NCBI GenBank assembly: GCA_021324775.1
Contig: JAJPIM010000041.1
Span: 62,001-126,000 of the forward strand
DNA: 64,000 nucleotides
Reading direction: 5' to 3'
Source of the DNA: Gemmatimonadota bacterium
Lineage (GTDB): Bacteria > Gemmatimonadota > Gemmatimonadetes > Gemmatimonadales > Gemmatimonadaceae
Numbering within the stretch: the stretch's first letter is position 1; each line of letters begins with the position of its first letter. The notes under the pieces are model-generated. The model was not told the DNA's origin. It worked only from the letters and a program-made list of their open reading frames with translations, and made no database searches. A program made the position numbers and the translations under genes. Positions 43,746-52,702 of this stretch are shown in pieces.

Positions 43746-45641
43746 ATGTCTCTCCTCGAACGCGTCCAGAAGCCCGCCGATCTCAAATCCCTGACGCGTG
43801 ACCAGCTCCGCGAGCTGTGCGCCGACATCCGCGCCCGGCTGATCGACGTCTGCTCGCGTACCGGAGGGCATATCGGGGCGGGTCTGGGCGTGGTGGAGCT
43901 GACGACGGCATTGCACTACGCGTTCAATGCGCCCGTGGACCAGATCGTCTGGGATGTCGGACACCAGGCGTATCCCCACAAGGCCCTGACCGAGCGGAAC
44001 GCCGGTCTCGAGACGCTCCGCCAGGAGAACGGTCTCTCCGGATTCCTGAAGCGCACGGAGAGCCCGTACGACGCGTTCGGGGCTGGGCACGCGGCCACCG
44101 CGATCTCCGCGGCCTACGGGATGGCCGTCGCTCGCGACCTCAAACACGAGCACTTCCACGTCGTAGCGGTCCTCGGCGATGGGGCGCTCACATCCGGCAT
44201 GGCGTACGAGGGCCTCAACAACGCCGGGGCCACGGACCGCGATGTCGTGGTGGTGCTGAACGACAACGAGATGTCGATCGCCCCAAACGTGGGCGCGATG
44301 TCCAAGTATTTGACCTCGGTTCAGCGAAACCCGCTCTACAATCGCGTGCGCTCCGCGATCGGCGCGGCGGTGGATCACGCGCCCGGGAGGCTGTCGGGCG
44401 TCGGCACGCTGGTCCGCAAATGGGAGGAGAGCGTCAAATCGTTCTTCACGCCGGGCGTGCTGTTCGAGGAGCTGGGGTTCCGGTACTTCGGGCCGATCGA
44501 CGGGCACGACATCGATGCGCTGCTCGACACGCTGCTCGCGGTCCGCGACCTGAAAGGGCCGCGCCTCGTGCACGTGATCACGCAGAAGGGCAAGGGCTTC
44601 CCGGCGGGGGAACACGGCGAGAAGTGGCACGCGCTCCCGCCGGGGCACGACCCGGCCACCGGCAAGCAGCTCGCGGCCTCGACCAGCAATGCGACTTACA
44701 CCGCGGTGTTCGGCGCGGGACTCGCGGAACTGGGGACCGAGCGCGCCGACCTCGTCGCGATCACCGCCGCGATGCCGAGCGGCACCGGCACCGGCGCGTT
44801 TGCCAAGGCGCATCCGACGCGGTTCTTCGACGTCGGCATTGCCGAGGGGCACGCCGTAACGTTCGCGGCGGGGCTCGCGACGCGCGGGATACGTCCGGTG
44901 TGCGCGATCTACTCGACGTTTCTGCAGCGCGCGTATGACAGCGTCATCCACGACGTCTCGATCCAGCGTCTGCCCGTCGTGTTCGCGATGGACCGGGCGG
45001 GTCTCGTCGGCGAGGATGGCCCGACCCACATGGGCCTCTACGACATCGCCTACATGCTGGCCATTCCCGGGATGACGGTGACGGCTCCCAAGGACGCTAC
45101 CGAAATGCTGGGTCTCCTCCGCGCGGGTGTGGAGCATACCGCCGGCCCGTTCTGCCTGCGCTATCCGCGCGACAGCGCGCCCGATCTCGCGCCGGCGATC
45201 AGCACAATTCCGGCCGTCCCGTACGGGACGTGGGAGGTGCTGCGTCGCGGCTCGGACGTCGCAGTGCTGGCGGTCGGAACGATGGTGCTGCCGGCGGTCG
45301 CCGCGGCGGCGAGTCTGGCGGCCGATGGGTTGAACATCACGGTCGTCAACTGCCGCTACCTCAAGCCGTATGATGAACTCACGCTGGCGGCGCTCGTGGC
45401 CGACCACAAGCATCTCCTCGTCGTGGAGGAAGGTACCGTCGTCAACGGATTCGGGGCCTTCATGTCGCACGTCGTGGGCGCGATGGATTCCGGCACCCGT
45501 GTCGCCGTGCACGGGGTGCCGGACCGGTTCATCGAGCAGGCGTCGCGGGGCCGGCAACTCGCGCAGGTGGGGCTCGATGCCGCGGGCATCGCCGAGCGGG
45601 TACGCGCACTTCAGCACGAGACCGAGGCGATCGCCGGGTGA
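43746..45641 (+). CDS. dxs: 1-deoxy-D-xylulose-5-phosphate synthase
   Basis: Thiamine-diphosphate enzyme condensing pyruvate and glyceraldehyde 3-phosphate, first step of the MEP isoprenoid pathway. The 631-residue product has GGHIGAGLGVVELTTALHY, DVGHQAYPHKALTER, the ThDP/Mg motif GDGALTSGMAYEGLNNAG with LNDNEMSI, FGPIDGHD, then the pyrimidine domain DVGIAEGHAVTFAAGLA and MDRAGLVGEDGPTHMG. All are standard Dxs. ATG 43746 lies 76 bp after ispA. Confidence 0.96.
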   Translation: MSLLERVQKPADLKSLTRDQLRELCADIRARLIDVCSRTGGHIGAGLGVVELTTALHYAFNAPVDQIVWDVGHQAYPHKALTERNAGLETLRQENGLSGFLKRTESPYDAFGAGHAATAISAAYGMAVARDLKHEHFHVVAVLGDGALTSGMAYEGLNNAGATDRDVVVVLNDNEMSIAPNVGAMSKYLTSVQRNPLYNRVRSAIGAAVDHAPGRLSGVGTLVRKWEESVKSFFTPGVLFEELGFRYFGPIDGHDIDALLDTLLAVRDLKGPRLVHVITQKGKGFPAGEHGEKWHALPPGHDPATGKQLAASTSNATYTAVFGAGLAELGTERADLVAITAAMPSGTGTGAFAKAHPTRFFDVGIAEGHAVTFAAGLATRGIRPVCAIYSTFLQRAYDSVIHDVSIQRLPVVFAMDRAGLVGEDGPTHMGLYDIAYMLAIPGMTVTAPKDATEMLGLLRAGVEHTAGPFCLRYPRDSAPDLAPAISTIPAVPYGTWEVLRRGSDVAVLAVGTMVLPAVAAAASLAADGLNITVVNCRYLKPYDELTLAALVADHKHLLVVEEGTVVNGFGAFMSHVVGAMDSGTRVAVHGVPDRFIEQASRGRQLAQVGLDAAGIAERVRALQHETEAIAG

Positions 45642-45709
45642 GTGAACGGGCGGATGACGGCATCGTGATATCCAGGCTTGCCGTGCCGCCCGCGCCCGCG
45701 GGCCGCTGA

Positions 45710-46567
45710 ATGATCCGCCTCGGTGTGGTCGGCCACCGCGGGTACGAGCGGCTGCCCGACATGCTGCGGGTCGTGCTGCGCCTCGCGCCCGAGCTGGGGT
45801 TCGACGTCTACTGCGAGCCGGACATCCACGATCTGGTGTCCGGGGCGTCGAAGATGGCCAGTCCCGAGCACCTCGATGCACTCGTCACGCTCGGCGGGGA
45901 CGGCACGCTGCTCCGGGGCGCCCGGCTCCTGGCCGGCCGGGAGGTGCCGATCATCGGCGTCAATCTGGGGCGGCTCGGGTTCCTGACCAGTTGCGGCGGA
46001 GACGAGATGGAAGAGGCGCTGCGCCGGTTTGCCCGCGGTGAATATCGAGCCGAGGCGCGCATGGCGCTCGCGGCGCGCGCGCTCGACCGGACGGGGGCCG
46101 AGCGGCGCCGGTGGCATGCCCTCAACGACGTCGTGTTGCACAAGGGCGGGTTCGCGCGCGTGGTGCGCCTCGCCGTCGAATCCAACGGCGAGGCCGTGGC
46201 CGCCTACGCGGCGGACGGGATCGTGATGTGCACGCCGACGGGTTCGACGGCGTACAGCCTGTCCGCGGGCGGGCCGATCGTCGAGCCGACGGTGGAATCG
46301 ATCATCCTCACGCCGATCTCGCCGCACACGCTGGCGATCCGGCCGCTGGTGTTACCGCCGACGGCGACCCTGTCGGTGACGACGGAGGTTGGACCCGAGG
46401 AGCTGCTGGTGACGATCGACGGCCAGGTCGGTACGACATTCGCCGGCGGCGAGGTGCTGGAGGTGAAGCGCGCGGGACGGTCGGTGCTGATCGTGCGCTT
46501 TCCGGGCACGACGTACTTTTCTCGCCTGCGCCACAAGCTCGGGTGGGGTGGAGTGCCGCAGGCGTAA
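45710..46567 (+). CDS. nadK: NAD kinase
   Basis: ATP- or polyphosphate-dependent NAD kinase producing NADP, 285 residues. VTLGGDGTLLRGARLL (GGDG motif), GVNLGRLGFLTS, ALNDVVLHKGGFARVVRL (NE/ND motif), DGIVMCTPTGSTAYSLSAGGPIVEP and TPISPHTLAIRPLVLP are all present. ATG 45710. It is followed after 21 bp by recN, a very common nadK-recN pairing. Confidence 0.95.
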   Translation: MIRLGVVGHRGYERLPDMLRVVLRLAPELGFDVYCEPDIHDLVSGASKMASPEHLDALVTLGGDGTLLRGARLLAGREVPIIGVNLGRLGFLTSCGGDEMEEALRRFARGEYRAEARMALAARALDRTGAERRRWHALNDVVLHKGGFARVVRLAVESNGEAVAAYAADGIVMCTPTGSTAYSLSAGGPIVEPTVESIILTPISPHTLAIRPLVLPPTATLSVTTEVGPEELLVTIDGQVGTTFAGGEVLEVKRAGRSVLIVRFPGTTYFSRLRHKLGWGGVPQA

Positions 46568-46588
46568 CCCGCAACCAGACCGCTGCCC

Positions 46589-48304
46589 ATGCTCTCCGAG
46601 CTCCGGATCAAGAACTTCGCCATCATCGAGGCATTGACACTGCCGCTGTCGGCGGGGTTGAACGTGCTCTCGGGCGAGACGGGCGCGGGCAAGTCCATCA
46701 TCGTCGGTGCACTGGGCCTCCTGCTCGGCGAGCGGGCGAACGCGGACGTCATCCGGACGGGCTCCGACCGGGCGACAGTCGAGGGCGTGTTCGACGCGGA
46801 GGACCGGCCGGAAGTGCTGGCCCAACTCGATGCACGCGGTATCGAGACCGACGACGGACAGGTCGTGCTCAAGCGCGAGGTGGCCTCCACCGGCCGCGCG
46901 CGCGCCTGGATCAACGGCACGACCGTCACGGCGACCGTCCTGGCAGAGGTCGGGCGCCTGCTCGTCAACCTGCACGGGCAGCACGAATCGCAAACGCTGC
47001 TCGACACCGAGGCGCAGCGCCACATCCTCGACGCGTTCGGGGGAGCGACGGAGCTGGCCGCTCGTGTGCGGAGCGCGTACGACGACGTCGCGGCCATCCG
47101 CCAGGAGATCGCCGGGCTCACCGCTCGCCGTGCGGATGCGGAGCGGCGCGCGGACTATCTGCGCCATGTCGCGAACGAGATCGAGACGTCGAAGCTCGAA
47201 CCTGGCGAGGACGCGCGCCTCGAGGACGAATCGCATCGGCTGGCCCACGCCGACGAACTGCGCACGCTGGCCCAGAGCGTCGCGGCCGCGCTCGATGGCG
47301 GGCCGGATGCTCCGGCCGTCCGCGACCAACTCGCTGCGGTGCACCGCGCGCTATCGGGTTTACAGCGAATCGATCCGTCTCTCAGCCGCCTGCAGGAGTT
47401 GTACGACACGGCGTACTACGCGCTCGACGAGCTTGCGCGCCAGTGCGACGACTACGCGGGCGCGGTCGATCTCGACCCGCAGCGTCTCGCGGACGTCCAG
47501 CAGCGCCGTGACGTGCTCTTCCGCCTCCTCAAGAAATACGGCCCCACGCTCGATGACGTGATCGAGACCGGACGCCGGTCGCGCCGCGAGCTGGATCTCG
47601 TCGACTCGGCGGCGTTCGACATCCGCCAACTGGAGCGTCGCGAGACCGAGGCGCGCGTGCATCTCGGCGAGGCCGCGGCCGCCCTGACGGCCGCGCGGAC
47701 GAACGCTGCGGACCGGCTGGCGCGCGCGGTGGATGAGGTCCTGCCCGAACTGGGGCTATCGGACGGCCACCTCGCCATCGCGCTGGACCGCCGTGACACG
47801 CCGGGAGCCGCTGGTGCCGAGGACGTGGAGTTTCGCGTCACGCTCAACGCGGGTCACGACCCGCGTCCCCTGGCCCGCGTCGCCTCAGGCGGGGAGCTGT
47901 CACGCGTCATGCTGGCGCTCACGACGATTCTGGCCCGGCTCGATCGCGTGCCGACACTCGTGTTCGACGAGGTGGATGCGGGGATCGGCGGCCGCGTGGG
48001 CTCGCAGGTCGGTGCGACGCTGCGGCGTGTCGCCGCGCACCATCAGGTGTTCGCGATCTCGCACTTGCCGCCGATCGCGGCCCGGGCGCACCACCACATC
48101 GTGGTCAGCAAGGGGGCGCGGGGCGGGGTGACGACCGCCGACGTGCGCGTGCTGGACGGCGAGGCCCGGGTGCTCGAAGTGGCCCGGATGCTGGGCGATC
48201 CTGACCGCGAAGTCGCGAGGGCGCACGCGCGTGAGCTGCTACGGGGCGAGGGCAAGATGGAGAAGGGGAAGCGGAGAGAGGAGCCGCGGGAACGAAGCAG
48301 GTAG
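46589..48304 (+). CDS. recN: DNA repair protein RecN
   Basis: SMC-like ATPase of double-strand break repair, 571 residues. It has LSELRIKNFAIIEALTLPL, Walker A GETGAGKSIIVGAL, LVNLHGQHESQTLLD, two coiled-coil arms (about 150-370), signature RVASGGELSRVMLAL, Walker B LVFDEVDAGIGGRVG, and the D-loop/His region HHQVFAISHLPPIAARA. The extreme C terminus (KMEKGKRREEPRERSR) is charged and encoded by a purine-rich stretch, beyond the conserved domain. It ends the long rightward run. Confidence 0.95.
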   Translation: MLSELRIKNFAIIEALTLPLSAGLNVLSGETGAGKSIIVGALGLLLGERANADVIRTGSDRATVEGVFDAEDRPEVLAQLDARGIETDDGQVVLKREVASTGRARAWINGTTVTATVLAEVGRLLVNLHGQHESQTLLDTEAQRHILDAFGGATELAARVRSAYDDVAAIRQEIAGLTARRADAERRADYLRHVANEIETSKLEPGEDARLEDESHRLAHADELRTLAQSVAAALDGGPDAPAVRDQLAAVHRALSGLQRIDPSLSRLQELYDTAYYALDELARQCDDYAGAVDLDPQRLADVQQRRDVLFRLLKKYGPTLDDVIETGRRSRRELDLVDSAAFDIRQLERRETEARVHLGEAAAALTAARTNAADRLARAVDEVLPELGLSDGHLAIALDRRDTPGAAGAEDVEFRVTLNAGHDPRPLARVASGGELSRVMLALTTILARLDRVPTLVFDEVDAGIGGRVGSQVGATLRRVAAHHQVFAISHLPPIAARAHHHIVVSKGARGGVTTADVRVLDGEARVLEVARMLGDPDREVARAHARELLRGEGKMEKGKRREEPRERSR

Positions 48305-48355
48305 CGCCGCGCAAGCGGCACGGAGCGGCGGCGGCTCGCCGCCCCGTGCGCGGCG
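48305..48355. terminator. Large imperfect hairpin between convergent genes
   Basis: CGCCGCG (48305-48311) pairs with CGCGGCG (48349-48355). Inner segments CACGG/CCGTG and GGCGGC/GCCGCC also pair, giving a branched or bulged GC-rich stem that fills the 55-bp gap between recN (rightward) and the leftward outer-surface gene. It is bidirectional by symmetry and has no T tract, so termination would be factor-assisted or weak. Confidence 0.45.
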
Positions 48356-48359
48356 ACAG

Positions 48360-50297
48360 TTATTGCGCCTTTGGCCTCTTGCCGAAGGCTCCGCCGCTTC
48401 CCAGAAAGCGCGTGTAGAGGCGGATCTGGACCATGTCGGTGGCGAGCTTCGGAAGGAAGCCGCCGATGCCGGCGGAGCCGGTGATGGTCTGATAGTGGAG
48501 GTAGGTCAGATCGAAGGGAATCCGCGATGGATGGCGTGCCGCGCTCGCGAGCGTCGAGAACGTGAGCCCCAGGCCCCATCGGTGTTCCGTGGACGCGGTG
48601 CCGGCACCGAGAGTGTTGGCGTTGAGCGTGACCGGACCGAAGCCGGTGACCGCGGAATCGAGCTTCACGATGCCCGAGTACTGATCTGCGCTGTGCTGGA
48701 TGAGCTGGTAATCGGCCGAGAGTCCGAAATAATCGTTGAACGTGTAGCGCGGGGCGATTTCGGCCACGATCGTGCGTCCCAGCGTCCGCCCCACGAACTG
48801 GTCCGCGAAATCCGGCGTGTAGGCCTCACCGAGTCCGAGCGGGATGCGCGCCGAGATGTGGTCGGCCATGGGCATGGTTCCCTTGACTATGACCGATGTC
48901 CAGAAGTGGCGGCCGAAGAGCAGGTCGCTCGCCGCGTGAATCTCGATGGCATTGGCGCCCGTGCCAGTCGCGGCGCCGACGAGGGCGTCGGCGGGGAGGA
49001 TGCCACCGGTGCCCAGGCGATAGAAGCCGGACGCGGAGAGGCGATAATTGAAGCCGGAGGGATGAAATCGCGCACTGTCGCTCCCGTGAAAGGAGTCGAG
49101 TATCAGCACGGTGGCGCCGAGCTCAATATCGCCGAGGTGGGCATAGTCCACGGACTGCAGCGAGTCGAAGCCGAGGCCGAGGGTACTCGTGGTGAGCAAG
49201 GCCTGGGCGTCGCCGAGTCCGATCGGGGGGGCGCCGACGGGGCCCTGGGTTCCGACGCCTGGTCCGCCGGTCAGCGAATCGAAGTGCGCGAACGCAGCGG
49301 CCAGCGAATGAAAACGCCGCGTGATCGCGGTCCACGGCGCACTGCTGTCCACGGGAACGATGATGCCGGTCTTGTGGCCGTCGCCGCCGTACACGTTTGC
49401 GAGTTGCGAGGCGAAGCTTGACGACTGTGAGATGAGGGCGCTCGCGGTCGCGCTCTGCGCATTCAGCATGGGACAGTACGCCGCGTGGCCGGGATTGGCG
49501 CGGCACGCAGCGAGTGCGGCGGCGAGGCTGGCGCTCGCGCTCGTGAACTGGCCGAAGAGTCCCGTGTCGATCGCGAGCGCGTTCTTGAACGCGAGTGCGG
49601 GGTTGAAGCCGACGTTGCCGGTCTTGCCGCCGGGGTTGGGATTGAAAAAGATCTCGTCGTGTGTCTGCACGATCGGTACGATGGCGCGAAGCGTCAGGCG
49701 GCGGGCGACTCCGATGTCCAGTCCGATCGGCGTCATTTGCACGCGGATGCTCGACTGGACCTGCATCGCGCCCAGCGTGAGGTTGAACGCCGGGTCCTGC
49801 GTCAGCGCCCGGAGCGAAGACTGCAGTGGGGCGAGGATCGGCAACTGGGAGACGCCCAGCGAGTCTGTGGAGAGTCCGTAACCGAGCGGCTGGAGACCGC
49901 CTGTGCCGTAGCGGTCGCTGTATCGGGTATCCGACTCACTGACACTCAGCCGCAGCACGCCCGGCGGCAGCGTCAGTGCCTCGTCGGCGACCGCATCGAC
50001 GGCTTGCGCCGTGGCGGGTCGTGTGTTCGCGGCGAGCGCGAGCACCGTGAAGAGCACCGTGAAGAGCGCCGCGAGGAGCGGCGCGGGGAGCCTCCCGCAC
50101 GCGATGCGCGCCGCTACGCAGGCGCACGGGGGGATGCCGAAGATCCCGGGCCGGCGTCCGCGGCGGCGCGCGCGAAGACCTGGCGGCGCGGGCGAGGGGA
50201 GGGGAGCGGAGTAGATAAACAAATCGTGGGAAGCGATCTTCCGCGACAATGCTAACACAACACCAAACGCGACGCATGACCTCGGGCGCCGGGCCAC
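48360..50297 (-). CDS. Large secreted beta-rich (probably outer-membrane) protein of unknown function
   Basis: No family assigned. The frame from GTG 50297 encodes 645 residues, but the first about 75 are an unlikely Arg/Pro-rich lead before a signal-peptide-like stretch (LLAALFTVLFTVLALAANTRPATAQA). The true start may be nearer 50222 (TTG) or inside this lead. The mature part alternates polar and hydrophobic residues with many Gly/Tyr/Phe strands (FYRLGTGGILPADAL, FGLSADYQLIQHSADQY, WGLGLTFSTLA) and ends in strand-like LYTRF, consistent with a transmembrane beta-barrel. Serine-rich middle segments may be loops. It is divergent from the glycosidase-like gene; the two longest starts are 10 bp apart. 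Confidence 0.6.
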   Translation of the reverse strand: MARRPRSCVAFGVVLALSRKIASHDLFIYSAPLPSPAPPGLRARRRGRRPGIFGIPPCACVAARIACGRLPAPLLAALFTVLFTVLALAANTRPATAQAVDAVADEALTLPPGVLRLSVSESDTRYSDRYGTGGLQPLGYGLSTDSLGVSQLPILAPLQSSLRALTQDPAFNLTLGAMQVQSSIRVQMTPIGLDIGVARRLTLRAIVPIVQTHDEIFFNPNPGGKTGNVGFNPALAFKNALAIDTGLFGQFTSASASLAAALAACRANPGHAAYCPMLNAQSATASALISQSSSFASQLANVYGGDGHKTGIIVPVDSSAPWTAITRRFHSLAAAFAHFDSLTGGPGVGTQGPVGAPPIGLGDAQALLTTSTLGLGFDSLQSVDYAHLGDIELGATVLILDSFHGSDSARFHPSGFNYRLSASGFYRLGTGGILPADALVGAATGTGANAIEIHAASDLLFGRHFWTSVIVKGTMPMADHISARIPLGLGEAYTPDFADQFVGRTLGRTIVAEIAPRYTFNDYFGLSADYQLIQHSADQYSGIVKLDSAVTGFGPVTLNANTLGAGTASTEHRWGLGLTFSTLASAARHPSRIPFDLTYLHYQTITGSAGIGGFLPKLATDMVQIRLYTRFLGSGGAFGKRPKAQ

Positions 50298-50307
50298 GGG
50301 CGCACGC

Positions 50308-52128
50308 GTGACACAATACCCCGCCCCGGTCCTCCCGATCCCCGCGGTCGCGTGGCGATTGACCGGAAATCACTGGCTCGCGGTGCCCTGCATCCATCCA
50401 GCGGACGGCTCGATCCACGCCCTTGGCATGCTGCATCGGGGGGCGCGGGCGGCGATCGAGTTTGCCGGCGGGCCGGAGTTCATCGCCGGGGCCGGGCCGG
50501 CGCTCTTACGTCCCGCGGTGCGCATCGATGGCGAGCCGTTCGCGGTGGGCAGCGAGCCGCTTGCGTGGGACCAGAGTGTGGAGTGGGTGCCGTCGTTCTC
50601 CACGACCGTGCGTGACGGCACGTTCGCGGTGCGAGGGACGATCTTCGCGCCGGCTGGCCGTGATGCCGATGTGCCCGGCGTGATCTATGTGCTCAGCATC
50701 GCGAATCAGACGCACGCACCGGCGCGGGTCGAGCTGATGGCCGACGGGACCCTGGGTCACCGGCAGCAGCGAGTGCGAACGCCGAGCGCGTTTGCCGATG
50801 CGCATCGTGTGGCGGCCGGGGCGGGGGACACCGTGCTGCTCGACGGGTCGGCAGTGCCGGGGCCGGCCGCGCTCGCGGTCGGTGCGGATGGGGCGCCGGT
50901 CGTGGAATGCGACATGGGTGGTCCGGCCCCACGCTTCGCACTCCGGTGCGCCGCCGACGTCGCGGCGGGCGCGACGTTCGAGGCGGCGTTTTACGTGGCG
51001 GCCGCGCCCGAGCGGGATGGTGCGGCGGCGACCGTCGAGGCGATGCGGCGCCGTGGGTGGCGGGCGTTGCTCGCGTCGACGGTCGAGGCATTGCGGTCAC
51101 TGGAGCAGACCACGGGCAGCGTTTCGCTCGACCGCGTCGTGAATCGCAATCTGCTCTTCGCGTATTTCTACGCCGTAGGCCGGGCCATCGACGATGCCCG
51201 GTTCTATCTCGTGCGTACCCGCGCGCCGTGGAATGGCCGCGGTGTGACCGTGCGTGACTGGGATGCACTCACGTGGACGGTGCCCGCGGTGCAACTCGCG
51301 GATGCGGGGCTCGCGCGGGAGCTCATCCTTCGTGCGTGCGAGGTACATGGCGCCGCGCCCGGAAGCGGCATCCACTATATGGACGGGGCGTTGTTCGAGC
51401 CGGGCTTTTCGCTGGAGGGCGTGGCGGCATTCGCGTGGGCGACTGAGCGCTACATCCGGGAGACCGGTGACGACCAGATCGTGGAGGAGCCGGTGCTTGC
51501 CGACACGCTGTATGCGAGCGCCGACGATCTCGCCGCGCGTCGGCATCCGGAGGTACCGCTCTACGGGAGCGAAGTGTATCCATCCGGCGCGCCGGTGCCG
51601 TACCCGTACACCTTGCATGGCAACGCGGTCGCGGCGCTGGCGCTCGATGTCTTCAGGCGGACGCTGGACGCCGAGACGGCGAAGGAAGTGCAGGATCCGA
51701 TTGCGGTGCGGGCCGCGATCCTGCGGCATTTCACGACGGATGCAGACGGGAAGTCCGTGCTGGCCTCGGCTGCCGATCTTCGCGGCAGCGTGGACCGTCA
51801 CGATGATCCTGTCGCATCGATGCTGTGGTTGCCGCTGTACGAGACGCTGGACCGGCAGGAGAGTGTCTACCGGCGGACCGTCAAGGCGTCGGCGGCCAAT
51901 CGTGAGACGCTGTCGCTGGTGCAGTGGTGCGCCCGTCTCGTGGGTCCCGACGCGTCGTCGGCGCTCGCGTGGTTGCAAGAGGCGCCGCTGGACAACGGCG
52001 TCGCGGCTGAGACACTCGATGCGGATGGCGCGGCGATCGGGAACGGTGGCGATGCGTCGTTGTCCGGTCTTCTCGCGTACAGTGTGTGGTACGCCGTGCA
52101 CGCGCTTGGCGTGGGGGCGGCCCAATAG
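50308..52128 (+). CDS. Six-hairpin glycosidase-like protein
   Basis: A 606-residue protein, probably cytoplasmic since no signal peptide is visible. The first about 250 residues are beta-rich (VEWVPSFSTTVRDGTFAVRGTIFAP), like the N-terminal sandwich domain of glycogen-debranching or GH15/GH63-type enzymes. The remainder (DRVVNRNLLFAYFYAVGRAIDDARFYLVRTRAPWNGRGVTVRDWDAL, GIHYMDGALFEPGFSLEG, YASADDLAARRH) resembles an (alpha/alpha)6 barrel with candidate acidic residues. A glycoside hydrolase on an alpha-glucan or oligosaccharide is a reasonable guess; substrate and catalytic pair are not certain. GTG 50308. The tRNA-Gly gene follows after 86 bp. Confidence 0.6.
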   Translation: MTQYPAPVLPIPAVAWRLTGNHWLAVPCIHPADGSIHALGMLHRGARAAIEFAGGPEFIAGAGPALLRPAVRIDGEPFAVGSEPLAWDQSVEWVPSFSTTVRDGTFAVRGTIFAPAGRDADVPGVIYVLSIANQTHAPARVELMADGTLGHRQQRVRTPSAFADAHRVAAGAGDTVLLDGSAVPGPAALAVGADGAPVVECDMGGPAPRFALRCAADVAAGATFEAAFYVAAAPERDGAAATVEAMRRRGWRALLASTVEALRSLEQTTGSVSLDRVVNRNLLFAYFYAVGRAIDDARFYLVRTRAPWNGRGVTVRDWDALTWTVPAVQLADAGLARELILRACEVHGAAPGSGIHYMDGALFEPGFSLEGVAAFAWATERYIRETGDDQIVEEPVLADTLYASADDLAARRHPEVPLYGSEVYPSGAPVPYPYTLHGNAVAALALDVFRRTLDAETAKEVQDPIAVRAAILRHFTTDADGKSVLASAADLRGSVDRHDDPVASMLWLPLYETLDRQESVYRRTVKASAANRETLSLVQWCARLVGPDASSALAWLQEAPLDNGVAAETLDADGAAIGNGGDASLSGLLAYSVWYAVHALGVGAAQ

Positions 52129-52161
52129 TGGCCAGGAGCCGTTAGCAGGGGCTCCCGGCGC

Positions 52162-52189
52162 TTGTGGGGGGGGTGAGGCGGGGTATACT
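52162..52189 (+). promoter_or_regulatory. Predicted promoter of tRNA-Gly
   Basis: TTGTGG (52162-52167) and TATACT (52184-52189) are 16 bp apart; the -10 is near consensus. Initiation near 52196 gives a short 5' leader before the mature tRNA end at 52215. Confidence 0.55.
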
Positions 52190-52214
52190 TTACGCCGACA
52201 GTAGGGGAGTGAAC

Positions 52215-52287
52215 GCGGGAATAGCTCAGTTGGTAGAGCACAACCTTGCCAAGGTTGGGGTCGCGGGTTCGAGTCCCGTTTCCCGCT
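52215..52287 (+). tRNA. tRNA-Gly (anticodon GCC)
   Basis: The cloverleaf closes fully. Acceptor GCGGGAA (52215-52221) pairs with TTCCCGC (52280-52286), discriminator T at 52287. D arm is GCTCAGTTGGTAGAGC. The anticodon stem CAACC/GGTTG encloses the loop TTGCCAA (anticodon GCC). The T arm is GCGGG-TTCGAGT-CCCGT. CCA is not encoded. The 3' 17-18 nt are duplicated at 57883, marking a likely integration site. The reading frame across this gene (translating to a GIAQLVEHN-type peptide) is a known kind of tRNA artefact and is not a protein gene. Confidence 0.97.
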
Positions 52288-52297
52288 CTTGTTTTGA
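52271..52297 (+). repeat. Putative attachment site (left): tRNA-Gly 3' end
   Basis: The 18-nt core GAGTCCCGTTTCCCGCTC (52271-52288), the T-arm to acceptor end of tRNA-Gly plus one base, recurs with one mismatch at 57883-57900. Similarity continues into the flank (TTG-TTTTGA here against CTGATTTTGA there). Integrase-driven elements typically use tRNA 3' ends and recreate them, so this would be the intact copy at the left end. Confidence 0.55.
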
Positions 52298-52304
52298 AAA
52301 GACT

Positions 52305-52338
52305 CACGGGCTTGGGGGCATTCGCCTCCAAGCCCGTG
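52305..52338. terminator. 15-bp near-perfect hairpin after tRNA-Gly
   Basis: The left arm (52305-52319) and right arm (52324-52338) pair at 15 positions with one G-U, around loop ATTC; the outer arms are CACGGGCTTGG and CCAAGCCCGTG. On the plus strand it follows the tRNA by 17 nt but has no T tract after it. On the minus strand it is followed by AGTCTTTTC, so it could also stop leftward transcripts. Most likely it is the tRNA gene's terminator or a processing boundary. Confidence 0.5.
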
Positions 52339-52344
52339 GCAGTA

Positions 52345-52508
52345 TGGGTGGCGGCATGGTCGAGCCCCTCAGTCGTAATCACGATTCGATCGGGGGTGTG
52401 CAGAGCATGCTGACGGCGCGCGAGTTCGTCGACCACCTGGACGGCGATGTCGCGACGCCACCGATCTATGGCTTGACCGCGGAGCAAGTGCAAGCGGCGT
52501 CACCCTAA
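52345..52508 (+). CDS. Small ORF downstream of tRNA-Gly, possible gene fragment
   Basis: A 54-codon frame (MGGGMVEPLSRNHDSIGG, then SMLTAREFVDHLDGD and PPIYGLTAEQVQAASP) is open from ATG 52345 to TAA 52508. The second half looks like genuine amphipathic protein sequence, but no family is recognised and there is no clear ribosome-binding site. Another start, ATG 52408, would give about 33 residues. It may be the remnant of a truncated gene inside the putative island. The bases from 52509 to 52702 hold nothing recognisable. Confidence 0.25.
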
Positions 52509-52702
52509 GCCGGGCTCCTTGCCGGCCGGAACGCGCGCCGGCGCCTTCACCGCCGGACACGCGACGCGAATTGGCTGAAGACCGGTGCGACTGACCCGTC
52601 CACCGTCGTGTGCACTCCGGTCCCCATCTCTTGCTTTGTCAACGACTCGTGAAAAGCGGGGCGTCCGCTGTACTTGGGGCGCGATTGCTTGCATAGTGGG
52701 GT

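Noticed and set aside
17000-48000. Long antisense open frames opposite dnaG, mutS2, rny, dxs and other core genes
   Set aside because: They are high-GC shadow frames: Arg/Pro/Ala-rich, without conserved motifs, and fully opposite genes with clear family signatures.
48249-48304. Purine-rich run at the 3' end of recN as a possible repeat element
   Set aside because: It lies in frame as a charged C-terminal tail and no second clear copy was found; the purine-rich bases near 15300 are only loosely similar.
52164-52508. Rightward open frame running through tRNA-Gly (translation containing GIAQLVEHNLAKVG)
   Set aside because: The peptide is the reading-frame translation of the tRNA itself, a frequent artefact. 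Only the part after about 52345 was kept, as a low-confidence fragment.
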